A stretch of 64,000 nt of DNA, taken from positions 124,001 to 188,000 of the forward strand of contig NZ_JXTG01000004.1 of NCBI RefSeq assembly GCF_000833605.1, in the 5' to 3' direction. This document shows positions 53,506 through 64,000 of the stretch, in pieces. The notes under the pieces were generated by a model. That model was not told the origin of the DNA. It worked only from the letters and a program-made list of their open reading frames with translations, and ran no database searches. How positions within the stretch are numbered: the stretch's first letter is position 1; each line of letters opens with the position of its first letter. The stretch is from Anoxybacillus ayderensis. Lineage in GTDB: Bacteria; Bacillota; Bacilli; Bacillales; Anoxybacillaceae. The position numbers and the translations under genes are program-made.

Positions 53506-55188
53506 ATGAAGTACGTAATTGGCATTGACTATGGAACAGAATCTGGACGTGCCGTTCTTGTAGATCTAGAAGGAAATGAAATTGCCGATCATGTCACTCC
53601 GTATCCTCATGGGGTGATCGATGAGGTGCTTCCGGAATCAAATGTAAAATTAGAACCAGATTGGGCGCTGCAGCATCCTGGAGATTACATCGAAGTATTG
53701 GCTACTGCCGTTCCGGCTGTGTTGCAAAAATCAGGGGTAAATCCTGCTGATGTGATTGGGATTGGAATAGATTTTACAGCATGCACCATGCTTCCGGTTG
53801 ATGCTTTTGGTGAACCGCTTTGTTTCAAACCTGATTTAAAACATCGACCGCATAGTTGGGTGAAATTATGGAAGCATCATGCAGCTCAAGATGAAGCCAA
53901 TTTAATTAATGAAATTGCTGCCGAAAGAGGGGAAACGTTTTTACCGCGGTATGGCGGCAAAATTTCGTCGGAATGGATGATTGCAAAAGTTTGGCAAATT
54001 TTAAACGAGGCGCCAGATATTTATGAGAAAACGGATTTATTTTTAGAGGCTACTGATTGGGTAGTATTTAAAATGACAGGAAATATTGTCCGAAACAGTT
54101 GTACAGCCGGTTATAAATCGATATGGCATAAACAGGAAGGCTATCCGAGCAAAGAGTTTTTTCGAGCGTTAGATCCTCGTCTTGAAAATTTGACGGAAAC
54201 AAAATTGCGCGGTGATATTGTTCCGCTTGGTACAAAAGCGGGGGAACTAACGAACGAAATGGCAGCGATGATGGGACTTCTTTCGGGTACGGCGGTTGCT
54301 GTTGGGAATGTGGATGCTCACGCTGCCGTTCCGGGAGTTGGGGTAGTAGAGCCGGGCAAATTAGTGATGGCGATGGGCACATCGATTTGTCATATGTTGT
54401 TAGGAACGGAAGAGAAACGTGTTGAAGGAATGTGCGGGGTTGTCGAAGATGGAATTATTCCGGGGTATCTTGGCTATGAAGCGGGTCAGTCGGCGGTAGG
54501 AGATATTTTTGCGTGGTATGTAGAACAGGGGGTTCCAGCTTATGTGAAAGAAGCAGCTGAAAAAGAAGGAATCGGTATCCACGAATGGCTGGAAAAAAGG
54601 GCGGCTGCGTATAAACCGGGGGAAACTGGCTTATTGGCGCTAGATTGGTGGAACGGTAACCGCTCTGTATTAGTCGATACGGATTTGACAGGATTAATGG
54701 TTGGTTACACGTTGTTAACGAAGCCAGAGGAAATTTATCGAGCTTTGCTCGAAGCGACTGCATTCGGCACTCGAAAAATTATTGACGCTTTTGTTGAAAG
54801 CGGTGTCAAAGTGGAGGAGCTCTATGCTTGCGGCGGGCTTCCGCAAAAAAATAAGTTATTGATGCAAATTTATGCGGATGTAACAAATCGCCCAATTAAA
54901 GTAGCGGCTTCGAAGCAAACTCCTGCTGTTGGGGCAGCGATGTTTGCAGCGGTGGCAGCCGGAAAAGAAAACGGAGGATATGAATCGATTGCTGAGGCTG
55001 CCAAAAAAATGGGGAAAGTCCGCGATGAAGTGTTTAAGCCGATACGAGAAAATGTAGCCATTTACGAACAACTATATCAAGAGTATGTGAAACTGCATGA
55101 TTATTTCGGACGCGGCGGAAACAATGTGATGAAACGATTAAAATCGATTAAAGAAAATGTAGGATTAAAAGAATCAGTGAATATCTAA
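53506..55188 (+). CDS. araB: L-ribulokinase
   Basis: A protein of 560 residues, an FGGY-family kinase that phosphorylates L-ribulose at O5. It begins [20 protein letters not shown] (phosphate loop), with [39 protein letters not shown] and the ATP motif [24 protein letters not shown]. It is very similar to B. subtilis AraB. Three in-frame ATG codons (53500, 53503, 53506) follow GGGAGGGG; 53506 has the best spacing. It lies 15 nt after araD. Confidence 0.94.
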   Translation: MKYVIGIDYGTESGRAVLVDLEGNEIADHVTPYPHGVIDEVLPESNVKLEPDWALQHPGDYIEVLATAVPAVLQKSGVNPADVIGIGIDFTACTMLPVDAFGEPLCFKPDLKHRPHSWVKLWKHHAAQDEANLINEIAAERGETFLPRYGGKISSEWMIAKVWQILNEAPDIYEKTDLFLEATDWVVFKMTGNIVRNSCTAGYKSIWHKQEGYPSKEFFRALDPRLENLTETKLRGDIVPLGTKAGELTNEMAAMMGLLSGTAVAVGNVDAHAAVPGVGVVEPGKLVMAMGTSICHMLLGTEEKRVEGMCGVVEDGIIPGYLGYEAGQSAVGDIFAWYVEQGVPAYVKEAAEKEGIGIHEWLEKRAAAYKPGETGLLALDWWNGNRSVLVDTDLTGLMVGYTLLTKPEEIYRALLEATAFGTRKIIDAFVESGVKVEELYACGGLPQKNKLLMQIYADVTNRPIKVAASKQTPAVGAAMFAAVAAGKENGGYESIAEAAKKMGKVRDEVFKPIRENVAIYEQLYQEYVKLHDYFGRGGNNVMKRLKSIKENVGLKESVNI

Positions 55189-55209
55189 TAGATGTGAGGA
55201 GAGGTTTTT

Positions 55210-56697
55210 ATGCTACAGTTGCGGCCATATGAATTTTGGTTTGTTACAGGAAGCCAGCATTTGTACGGAGAAGAAACGCTGAAACAAGTAGAAGAGCATT
55301 CGAGAATGATCGCCGAAGGTTTCGGGCGGGATGAGACGCTTCCGTTTAAAGTCGTTTTTAAATCGGTTGTGACAACACCTGACGGAATTCGGAAGCTTTG
55401 TATTGAAGCGAATGCTGATGACGATTGTGCGGGAATCATTACGTGGATGCATACGTTTTCTCCTGCGAAAATGTGGATTGGAGGTCTTTCGCAGTTAAGA
55501 AAGCCGTTGTTGCATCTTCACACACAATTTAACCGCGAGATCCCTTGGAACAGCATTGATATGGATTTTATGAATTTGAACCAATCGGCCCATGGAGACA
55601 GGGAATATGGTTTTATCGGATCCAGAATGGGCATTGCGCGGAAAGTGGTCGTCGGTCATTGGGAAGATCCGGATGTTCGCGAACGAATTGCCGGCTGGAT
55701 GCGCACGGCGGTTGCAGCGACAGAAAGCCGTCATTTAAAAGTAGCCCGTTTTGGTGATAACATGAGGGAAGTAGCAGTGACAGAAGGAGATAAAGTCGGA
55801 GCGCAAATTCAATTTGGTTGGTCTATTAGCGGCTATGGTATCGGCGATCTTGTTCAGTATATAAAAGAAGTGCCAGAGCAGAAGGTAAATGAACTTTTTG
55901 ACGAATATACAGAACTATACGATATTGTTCCAGAGGGGCTTCGCGAAGGAACAGTGCGCGATTCGATCAAAGAACAAGCTCGGATTGAACTTGCGCTAAA
56001 AGCGTTTTTAGAAGAAGGGAATTTTACTGCATTTACGACGACATTTGAAGATTTGCATGGAATGAAACAGCTCCCAGGACTTGCGGTCCAACGTTTGATG
56101 GCGGAAGGATATGGGTTTGGCGGTGAGGGAGATTGGAAAACGGCAGCACTTGTTCGGATCATGAAAATTATGGCCGATGGAAAGGGAACGTCGTTTATGG
56201 AAGATTACACGTATCATTTGGAATCAGGAAACGAGTTAATCCTTGGCGCTCATATGTTAGAAGTGTGTCCAACCATTGCTGCTACTCGTCCGAAACTCGA
56301 GGTTCATCCTCTTTCGATTGGCGGAAAGGCTGATCCAGCTCGTCTTGTTTTTGACGGTGGTGCAGGAGCGGCGGTAAATGCATCGTTAATTGATATTGGA
56401 CATCGTTTCCGCCTCATTGTGAACGAAGTTGATGCGGTAAAGGTAGAAAAAGAAATGCCAAAACTCCCTGTTGCAAGAATCCTATGGAAGCCGCGCCCAT
56501 CGCTTCGTGATTCGGCAGAAGCGTGGATCTTAGCTGGAGGTGCTCATCATACGTGCTTCTCATTTTATGTCACTACAGAGCAACTGCAGGACTGGGCAGA
56601 AATCGTGGGTATGGAATGTGTAGTGATTAATGAGTATACATCTATACCAGCGTTTAAAAATGAATTAAAATGGAATGACGTGTTTTGGCGCGGGTAA
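55210..56697 (+). CDS. araA: L-arabinose isomerase
   Basis: A 495-residue isomerase converting L-arabinose to L-ribulose, Mn-dependent in the family. It begins [20 protein letters not shown], and carries [36 protein letters not shown] and catalytic-metal segments [25 protein letters not shown] and [11 protein letters not shown]. Thermostable homologues exist in Geobacillus. GAGGAGAGG precedes the ATG. It is the third gene of araDBA; 93 bp without a terminator lead into abfA. Confidence 0.95.
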   Translation: MLQLRPYEFWFVTGSQHLYGEETLKQVEEHSRMIAEGFGRDETLPFKVVFKSVVTTPDGIRKLCIEANADDDCAGIITWMHTFSPAKMWIGGLSQLRKPLLHLHTQFNREIPWNSIDMDFMNLNQSAHGDREYGFIGSRMGIARKVVVGHWEDPDVRERIAGWMRTAVAATESRHLKVARFGDNMREVAVTEGDKVGAQIQFGWSISGYGIGDLVQYIKEVPEQKVNELFDEYTELYDIVPEGLREGTVRDSIKEQARIELALKAFLEEGNFTAFTTTFEDLHGMKQLPGLAVQRLMAEGYGFGGEGDWKTAALVRIMKIMADGKGTSFMEDYTYHLESGNELILGAHMLEVCPTIAATRPKLEVHPLSIGGKADPARLVFDGGAGAAVNASLIDIGHRFRLIVNEVDAVKVEKEMPKLPVARILWKPRPSLRDSAEAWILAGGAHHTCFSFYVTTEQLQDWAEIVGMECVVINEYTSIPAFKNELKWNDVFWRG

Positions 56698-56790
56698 GTA
56701 TATGTATTATATTTTTTTAAAGAAGGGATATGACTAAAGGAGTTTATGTTTTTAGATTGCCTTTTATTATCTTGGAAGGGAAGAAGGTAA

Positions 56791-58296
<1,506 letters not shown>

Positions 58297-58314
58297 TATG
58301 GAGACATGAACTGA

Positions 58315-58336
58315 ATCGATAGTGAATCGATTTTTT
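58315..58336 (+). terminator. First terminator after abfA
   Basis: ATCGAT (58315-58320) and ATCGAT (58326-58331), each self-complementary, pair around AGTGA and run into T6. Confidence 0.6.
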
Positions 58337-58405
58337 GATTAATTTTAATTTCATTGAACGGCACATAAAAGCTAGTGTGTTAAAAATGTATAAAAATCAA
58401 GTAAC

Positions 58406-58443
58406 TATTCAGCCACATTATAAAGTGAGCTGAATATTTTTTT
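58406..58443 (+). terminator. Second terminator after abfA
   Basis: TATTCAGC (58406-58413) pairs with GCTGAATA (58429-58436), with an inner CAC/GTG stem, followed by T7. Confidence 0.8.
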
Positions 58444-58466
58444 GCGTTATCGATGATTTTTTGTGC

Positions 58467-58670
58467 ATGATAAGATTGCGATTCAAGCGGATGATCTATT
58501 TAATGAAGCGTACACATCTATCTGGCACAGAGCCGAAAATGAAATTTTATTTTGGGGTGAAAGGACGAACGTTAACGGAGGCAAAACAACAACTAGAGCA
58601 ATTAGAAACGGCGATGATGGCTTGTGTATTTGAATTAATCGGTGGCAATTTCACAGATTCAATAATATAA
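58467..58670 (+). CDS. Orphan short reading frame, possible gene remnant
   Basis: A 67-codon frame in the 525-bp gap between abfA and galK. The N-terminal part is basic (MIRLRFKRMIYLMKRTH); the C-terminal part reads KFYFGVKGRTLTEAKQQLEQ then LETAMMACVFELIGGNFTD, with helical character. No convincing Shine-Dalgarno precedes ATG 58467 or TTG 58461. It may be the decayed piece of a longer gene. I do not recognise it. The remaining gap is AT-rich and holds the ara terminators and the galK promoter. Confidence 0.2.
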   Translation: MIRLRFKRMIYLMKRTHLSGTEPKMKFYFGVKGRTLTEAKQQLEQLETAMMACVFELIGGNFTDSII

Positions 58671-58705
58671 AAATGGACTATTTTTAAGAAATTTATAAAA
58701 TAATC

Positions 58706-58734
58706 TTGAATTTTACTTAAATTTAAACTAAAAT
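58706..58734 (+). promoter_or_regulatory. Probable SigA promoter of galKET
   Basis: TTGAAT (58706-58711) and TAAAAT (58729-58734), 17 bp apart, about 87 bp before galK in very AT-rich DNA. Confidence 0.5.
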
Positions 58735-58821
58735 TTTACTAAACCTAGTTTTTCTGTATTTAAGAGAGAGAACTTTTAGAATAAGTTTGTATTACCATTC
58801 ATTTGTAGAGGAGAAGTAATA

Positions 58822-59997
58822 ATGGAACAATTAAAGCACGATTATATCAATATATTTGGAATGGGTGAAAAAAAACACATGTTCTTCGCCCCTGGGCGTG
58901 TCAACTTAATCGGTGAACATACAGATTATAACGGAGGGTATGTGCTTCCTTGTTCATTGCATATCGGAACGTATGCGGTTGCCAGATTAAATGATGATGG
59001 GATGATTCGGCTCTATTCAAAAAACTTTCATGAAGATGGAATTGTTTCGATGACAAAAGAAGAACTTGCCTATGATGAGCGTCATGGATGGGCGAATTAT
59101 CCAAAAGGAATGATCCAAGCACTTATGCCGAAACATGTTCAAAAGGGGATTGATGTCTTATACTATGGCAACATTCCAAATGGGGCAGGGTTATCTTCTT
59201 CTGCTTCTATTGAGCTTGTGACCGCCGTCATGTTAAACGAGTTGTTTCAACTAAACATAGAGATGATGGAATTAGTAAAAATCAGTCAAAAAGTCGAAAA
59301 TGAATATATCGGTGTGAATTGTGGTATTATGGATCAATTTGCGGTTGGAATGGGGAAAGCAGGACATGCGCTATTGCTTGATTGCCAGACGCTCCAGTAT
59401 GAATATTTGCCTCTTTCTTTAGAAGATTGCTCGATTGTTATTGCAAATACGAATAAAAAGCGAGGTTTAGCCGATTCAGCATACAATGAGCGACGCGCGA
59501 CATGTGAACAGGCGCTCGCCAAATTACAGCGCTATGTAAGTATTCACTCTCTTAGCGATTTAACGACTGAGCAGTTTAACGAATATGCACATATTCTTTC
59601 ATCGACAGAACAAAAACGAGTGCGTCATGTCGTTTCAGAAAATGAACGGACGAAACAAGCTGCCTTTGCTTTACAACAAGGAGATTTGCATACGTTTGGA
59701 CAACTCATGCGCCAATCACATGAATCATTGCGTGATGATTATGAAGTGACCGGAAAAGAGTTAGATACGCTCGTGGAAGCAGCGTGGAAACATAAAGGTA
59801 CGATTGGGGCGCGCATGACAGGAGCGGGGTTTGGCGGTTGTACAGTAAACATTGTAAAAGACGATCATATTCCGTCGTTTATCGAAGAAGTTGGGCAAAT
59901 GTATGAAATGGAAATAGGATATGCACCAAGTTTTTACGTAGCGAAAATTGGTGACGGGGCGAAACAACTGACAAAAGAAGGGGAGAGCATGCGATGA
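58822..59997 (+). CDS. galK: Galactokinase
   Basis: A 391-residue GHMP kinase that phosphorylates galactose at C1. The galactokinase signature [22 protein letters not shown] is present (about residues 24-45). The ATP loop is [18 protein letters not shown], the catalytic Asp lies in [11 protein letters not shown], and the C-terminal motif is [23 protein letters not shown] precedes the ATG. It overlaps galE by 4 nt (ATGA), so they are coupled. It is the first gene of the Leloir operon. Confidence 0.95.
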   Translation: MEQLKHDYINIFGMGEKKHMFFAPGRVNLIGEHTDYNGGYVLPCSLHIGTYAVARLNDDGMIRLYSKNFHEDGIVSMTKEELAYDERHGWANYPKGMIQALMPKHVQKGIDVLYYGNIPNGAGLSSSASIELVTAVMLNELFQLNIEMMELVKISQKVENEYIGVNCGIMDQFAVGMGKAGHALLLDCQTLQYEYLPLSLEDCSIVIANTNKKRGLADSAYNERRATCEQALAKLQRYVSIHSLSDLTTEQFNEYAHILSSTEQKRVRHVVSENERTKQAAFALQQGDLHTFGQLMRQSHESLRDDYEVTGKELDTLVEAAWKHKGTIGARMTGAGFGGCTVNIVKDDHIPSFIEEVGQMYEMEIGYAPSFYVAKIGDGAKQLTKEGESMR

Positions 59998-60980
59998 TTC
60001 TCATTTGTGGTGGGGCAGGATATATCGGGAGTCATGCGGTGTATCGTTTCATTGAAAAAGGAGAACAAGTTGTTGTTGTTGATAATTTACAAACAGGGCA
60101 TCGAAAAGCTGTTCACCCAGATGCCCTTTTTTACGAGGGCGATATTCGTGATCGTCACTTTTTAAGCGACATATTTAAAAAGCATGAAATAGATACAGTG
60201 ATTCATTTTGCGGCTCATTCCCTTGTTGGAGAAAGTGTGAAAAAGCCATTAGCTTATTACAACAATAATGTTTATGGAACAGAAGTGTTGCTTCATGTCA
60301 TGAATGAACATGGCGTAAAACAAATTGTATTTTCCTCAACGGCTGCGGTGTATGGGGAGCCAAAACAAATTCCGATTCAAGAGACAGATGAAACGAATCC
60401 TGAAAGTCCGTATGGTGAAACAAAACTAGCGATGGAAAAAATGATGAAATGGGCGAACGTCGCATACGGTATTCGCTACATTTCTTTACGATATTTCAAC
60501 GTCGCTGGCGCGTATGGAACGATGCTTGGCGAAGACCATCGCCCAGAGACACATGTCATTCCTCTTATTTTGCAAGTGCCGCTAGGAAAACGAGAAGAGT
60601 TTCATATTTTTGGAGATGACTACGACACATATGACGGTACTTGTATTCGCGATTACATTCACGTATTGGATTTAGTAGATGCTCATATGTTAGCCGTGGA
60701 AAAACTAAGAAAGGGGAGTGAAAGTAACATATACAATTTAGGAAATGGCAACGGTTTTTCTGTCAAAGAAGTCGTTGAAGCAGCACGTCGTGTCACAGGG
60801 CATCCGATTCCCGCCAAAATGATGCCGAGACGCCTTGGGGATCCTGCTCGCTTAGTTGCTTCATCCGAAAAAGCGAAACGCGAGCTCGGATGGAAGCCGA
60901 TGTACACAACGATAGAGGAAATTATTGCTTCGGCATGGGAGTGGCATCAAGCGAATCCGAACGGATATGAAGAGGTGTAA
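59994..60980 (+). CDS. galE: UDP-glucose 4-epimerase
   Basis: A 328-residue extended SDR enzyme that interconverts UDP-galactose and UDP-glucose. It has the NAD loop [18 protein letters not shown], the catalytic Ser-Tyr-Lys set in [11 protein letters not shown] and [13 protein letters not shown], and [21 protein letters not shown] for the UDP-sugar. In Gram-positives it also supplies UDP-galactose for surface polymers. It overlaps galK by 4 nt and precedes galT by 3 nt. Confidence 0.94.
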   Translation: MILICGGAGYIGSHAVYRFIEKGEQVVVVDNLQTGHRKAVHPDALFYEGDIRDRHFLSDIFKKHEIDTVIHFAAHSLVGESVKKPLAYYNNNVYGTEVLLHVMNEHGVKQIVFSSTAAVYGEPKQIPIQETDETNPESPYGETKLAMEKMMKWANVAYGIRYISLRYFNVAGAYGTMLGEDHRPETHVIPLILQVPLGKREEFHIFGDDYDTYDGTCIRDYIHVLDLVDAHMLAVEKLRKGSESNIYNLGNGNGFSVKEVVEAARRVTGHPIPAKMMPRRLGDPARLVASSEKAKRELGWKPMYTTIEEIIASAWEWHQANPNGYEEV

Positions 60981-60983
60981 ACG

Positions 60984-62495
60984 ATGGTAAACATTTATGA
61001 AGAAATTGAAGCACTAATGCAGTATGCGCTCCATCATCATTTAATCGAAAAGGAAGACGTCATTTATACGCGCAATCGACTGCTCGCTTTGTTAAAGTTG
61101 GACGAATGGAAACAAGTAGGAGTTGCCCCCTCCTCCGATCGTCCACTTGTTTCGATTTTACAACATATTATGAATTGGGCGGAAGCGCATGGGCGATTTG
61201 CTGGAAAGACAGTGACAGAGCGCGATTTATTTGATACAGAAATCATGAATTGTTTTGTGGCACGTCCATCAACGATTATTCAAACGTTTTATGAAAAATA
61301 TAAACGAAATAAGCAAGAAGCAACAACTTGGTTTTATGAACTTAGTCAAGCATCCAATTACATTCGTGTAGACCGAGTGATGAAAAATAGACGATGGAAA
61401 GTACGAACGAAATATGGGGATATGGATATAACGATCAACTTATCTAAGCCGGAAAAAGATCCTCGTGATATTGCGCGCATGAAGGAGACGAAAGAGCAAC
61501 ATTATCCTTCCTGCTTGCTATGTATTGAAAATGAAGGATATGCTGGAACGATCCGACACCCTGCGCGAGCGAACCATCGCATTATCCCTATTGAGTTATG
61601 TGGGGAACGTTGGTTTTTTCAATATTCACCTTACGTTTATTACAACGAACATTGCATCGTACTGCGTGATAAGCATGTACCGATGAAAATGGAAAGAAAA
61701 ACGTTTGAACGGTTGCTTGATTTTGTCGATCAATTTCCGCATTACTTTATCGGCTCCAATGCTGATTTACCTATCGTAGGAGGATCGATTTTATCGCATG
61801 ATCATTTTCAAGGTGGAAAATATACATTTGCGATTGAAAAAGCTTCATCCGATTTTTCATTCACACTTCCAGCTTATCCGCATGTACAAATGAGCGTCAT
61901 TCGTTGGCCGATGTCGGTGATACGTATCCGAGGAACAAAACAAGATGTGTTAGAAGTGAGTGATTTTATTTACAAAGAATGGAAAAAATATAGCGATCCG
62001 AAAGCGAATATATACGCACAAACAAACGATGTACCGCATAATACGGTCACGCCAATTGCTCGTAGACGCGAGGAATTGTACGAGATGGATATTGTGTTAA
62101 GAAACAATCGCACATCAGAGCAATATCCGTACGGCATTTTTCATCCACATGAGGAATTGCATCATATTAAAAAAGAAAATATCGGTTTAATTGAAGTGAT
62201 GGGATTAGCTGTATTGCCTAGTCGATTAGCGAATGAATTAGAGACGATTGCAACATACATGAAAAATAACACACGAAGAGAGCAATGGGATTTGTCGCTA
62301 TTGAAACATTGGGAATGGGTGCAAGAGATCATGGAGAGACATGCGATCATCGATGATGTACATGAGCTATTAAAAGAAGAAGTAGGAAAACGATTTGAAC
62401 AAGTGCTCGAACATGCGGGCGTATTTAAACGAACGGAAGAAGGAAAAGAAGCGTTTCATCGTTTTATTCGTCATATTCAAGAACAATGTGTTTAG
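60984..62495 (+). CDS. galT: UDP-glucose-hexose-1-phosphate uridylyltransferase, type 2
   Basis: A 503-residue GalT of the Firmicutes type 2 family, longer than and distinct from the 340-residue E. coli class. It moves UMP from UDP-glucose to galactose 1-phosphate. Family features include YPSCLLCIENEGYAGTIRHP with a Cys pair, QYSPYVYYNEHCIVL, and GGSILSHDHFQGG, which holds the catalytic-type His cluster. It lies 3 nt after galE. No terminator is seen before the regulator gene 85 bp downstream. Confidence 0.93.
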   Translation: MVNIYEEIEALMQYALHHHLIEKEDVIYTRNRLLALLKLDEWKQVGVAPSSDRPLVSILQHIMNWAEAHGRFAGKTVTERDLFDTEIMNCFVARPSTIIQTFYEKYKRNKQEATTWFYELSQASNYIRVDRVMKNRRWKVRTKYGDMDITINLSKPEKDPRDIARMKETKEQHYPSCLLCIENEGYAGTIRHPARANHRIIPIELCGERWFFQYSPYVYYNEHCIVLRDKHVPMKMERKTFERLLDFVDQFPHYFIGSNADLPIVGGSILSHDHFQGGKYTFAIEKASSDFSFTLPAYPHVQMSVIRWPMSVIRIRGTKQDVLEVSDFIYKEWKKYSDPKANIYAQTNDVPHNTVTPIARRREELYEMDIVLRNNRTSEQYPYGIFHPHEELHHIKKENIGLIEVMGLAVLPSRLANELETIATYMKNNTRREQWDLSLLKHWEWVQEIMERHAIIDDVHELLKEEVGKRFEQVLEHAGVFKRTEEGKEAFHRFIRHIQEQCV

Positions 62496-62552
62496 GTATG
62501 TTGAAAAGTGATATAAAGGAATAAATGAGATACTAGGGATAAAAACATTTAG

Positions 62553-63628
<1,076 letters not shown>

Positions 63629-63645
63629 TATAACGAATAAGTTGG

Positions 63646-63670
63646 TTAGTTTGTTTATTGAACAAACTAA
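63646..63670. promoter_or_regulatory. XylR-type operator
   Basis: TTAGTTTGTT (63646-63655) and AACAAACTAA (63661-63670) form a perfect 10-bp inverted repeat with a 5-bp spacer. This is essentially the Bacillus xylose repressor operator (TTAGTTTGTTT-n-AACAAACTAA). It overlaps the -35 of the next promoter. Confidence 0.75.
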
Positions 63671-63687
63671 AATATTGCTGTTATAAT
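63658..63687 (+). promoter_or_regulatory. SigA promoter of the Gfo/Idh/MocA gene
   Basis: TTGAAC (63658-63663) and TATAAT (63682-63687) at 18 bp; the -35 lies inside the XylR-type operator. Confidence 0.65.
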
Positions 63688-63728
63688 TAAGAAGATGATA
63701 GTTAAAGAAAATTCAATATTTTTGGGAG

Positions 63729-63754
63729 GACTGACCGTATAGCTGGGTTCAGTC
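63729..63754 (+). promoter_or_regulatory. Leader hairpin before the Gfo/Idh/MocA gene
   Basis: GACTGACC (63729-63736) pairs with GGTTCAGTC (63746-63754) with one bulged T over a 9-nt loop. TTTAT follows. It could attenuate transcription or protect the 5' end. Confidence 0.4.
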
Positions 63755-63779
63755 TTTATCTACACGAGGAGTGAATGAA

Positions 63780-64000
63780 ATGTCAAAAAAAGTACGGTGG
63801 GGAATTTTAAGCACAGCCCATATTTCAAGGGAGACGATGATTCCAGCTATTCAGCGTGCAGAGAACGCAGAAGTTGTAGCTATTGCTAGTGGAAATGATA
63901 GAGTACACGAGATCGCCGAACGCTTTCACATCCCGAAGGTATACAGTACTTATGAACAGTTGTTGAATGATCCCGAGATTGATGCTGTATATATTCCGCT
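63780..64000 (+). CDS. Gfo/Idh/MocA-family oxidoreductase (partial)
   Basis: The first 73 codons of a gene cut by the window end. ATG 63780 follows CGAGGAGTGA. The protein starts MSKKVRWGILSTAHISRETM, a Rossmann dinucleotide-binding opening, and continues with AENAEVVAIASGN, a basic/helical stretch and VYSTYEQLLNDPEIDAVYIPL. This is the typical N-terminal half-domain of Gfo/Idh/MocA NAD(P)-dependent sugar dehydrogenases. The XylR-type operator in front suggests a role with xylose or xylosides, perhaps as a D-xylose dehydrogenase-like enzyme. The catalytic domain is outside the window. Confidence 0.82.
   Translation, partial: MSKKVRWGILSTAHISRETMIPAIQRAENAEVVAIASGNDRVHEIAERFHIPKVYSTYEQLLNDPEIDAVYIP

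Overview
The window looks like chromosomal DNA of a moderately thermophilic, spore-forming Bacillaceae bacterium, most likely Anoxybacillus or a close Geobacillus/Parageobacillus relative. The grounds are gene order, moderately low G+C, strong Shine-Dalgarno sites, frequent TTG/GTG starts, and proteins that closely resemble remembered B. stearothermophilus and B. subtilis sequences (Pfk, Pyk, Mdh, Icd, IF3, AbfA). No similarity search was run, so the genus is an inference.

Positions 1-42557 are a conserved housekeeping backbone whose order follows the B. subtilis ytkL-to-thrS-to-ysdC region. It runs: argH end, usp, an SDR protein, an M24 peptidase, ytkL, ytoI, ytpI, nrnA, ytrI/ytrH, dnaE, malic enzyme, a FadR-type regulator, accDA, pfkA-pyk, fxsA, ytvI, ytwI, citZ-icd-mdh, a MaoC-like gene, phoPR, polA-mutM-ytaF-coaE, gapB, speD, nrdR-dnaB-dnaI, ytxC, thrS, infC-rpmI-rplT, a dUTPase and ysdC. 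These genes cover replication (DnaE, PolA, DnaB, DnaI), glycolysis and gluconeogenesis (Pfk, Pyk, GapB), the TCA cycle, fatty-acid initiation, phosphate sensing and translation. Several leaders carry RNA or DNA regulation: a T-box before thrS, an L20-type attenuator and an ATT start at infC, a CcpN-like inverted repeat at gapB, a structured speD leader and a citZ leader stem-loop.

Positions 42559-43217 hold a group IIC intron lacking its reverse transcriptase gene. It sits directly behind the ysdC terminator, which is the target type known for this class.

Positions 43266-58443 form an L-arabinose/arabinan module of the type described in Geobacillus stearothermophilus. It contains a three-component sensing system (araPST), an ABC transporter (araEGH), the repressor araR, catabolic araDBA and an intracellular GH51 arabinofuranosidase (abfA). 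AraR-like boxes precede araP, araE, araR and araD. Part of abfA is visibly richer in G+C than its surroundings, which suggests lateral exchange with Geobacillus.

Positions 58706-63628 carry a Leloir galactose operon (galK-galE-galT) and a LacI-family regulator. The window ends inside a Gfo/Idh/MocA oxidoreductase whose promoter overlaps a near-canonical Bacillus XylR operator, so it probably belongs to a xylose regulon.

No rRNA, tRNA, CRISPR array, prophage or insertion sequence was seen. No wholly new multi-gene system was found. The least explained items are the speD leader, the operator and FadR-type regulator at the malic enzyme, the SDR protein lacking catalytic residues, and the orphan reading frame between abfA and galK.
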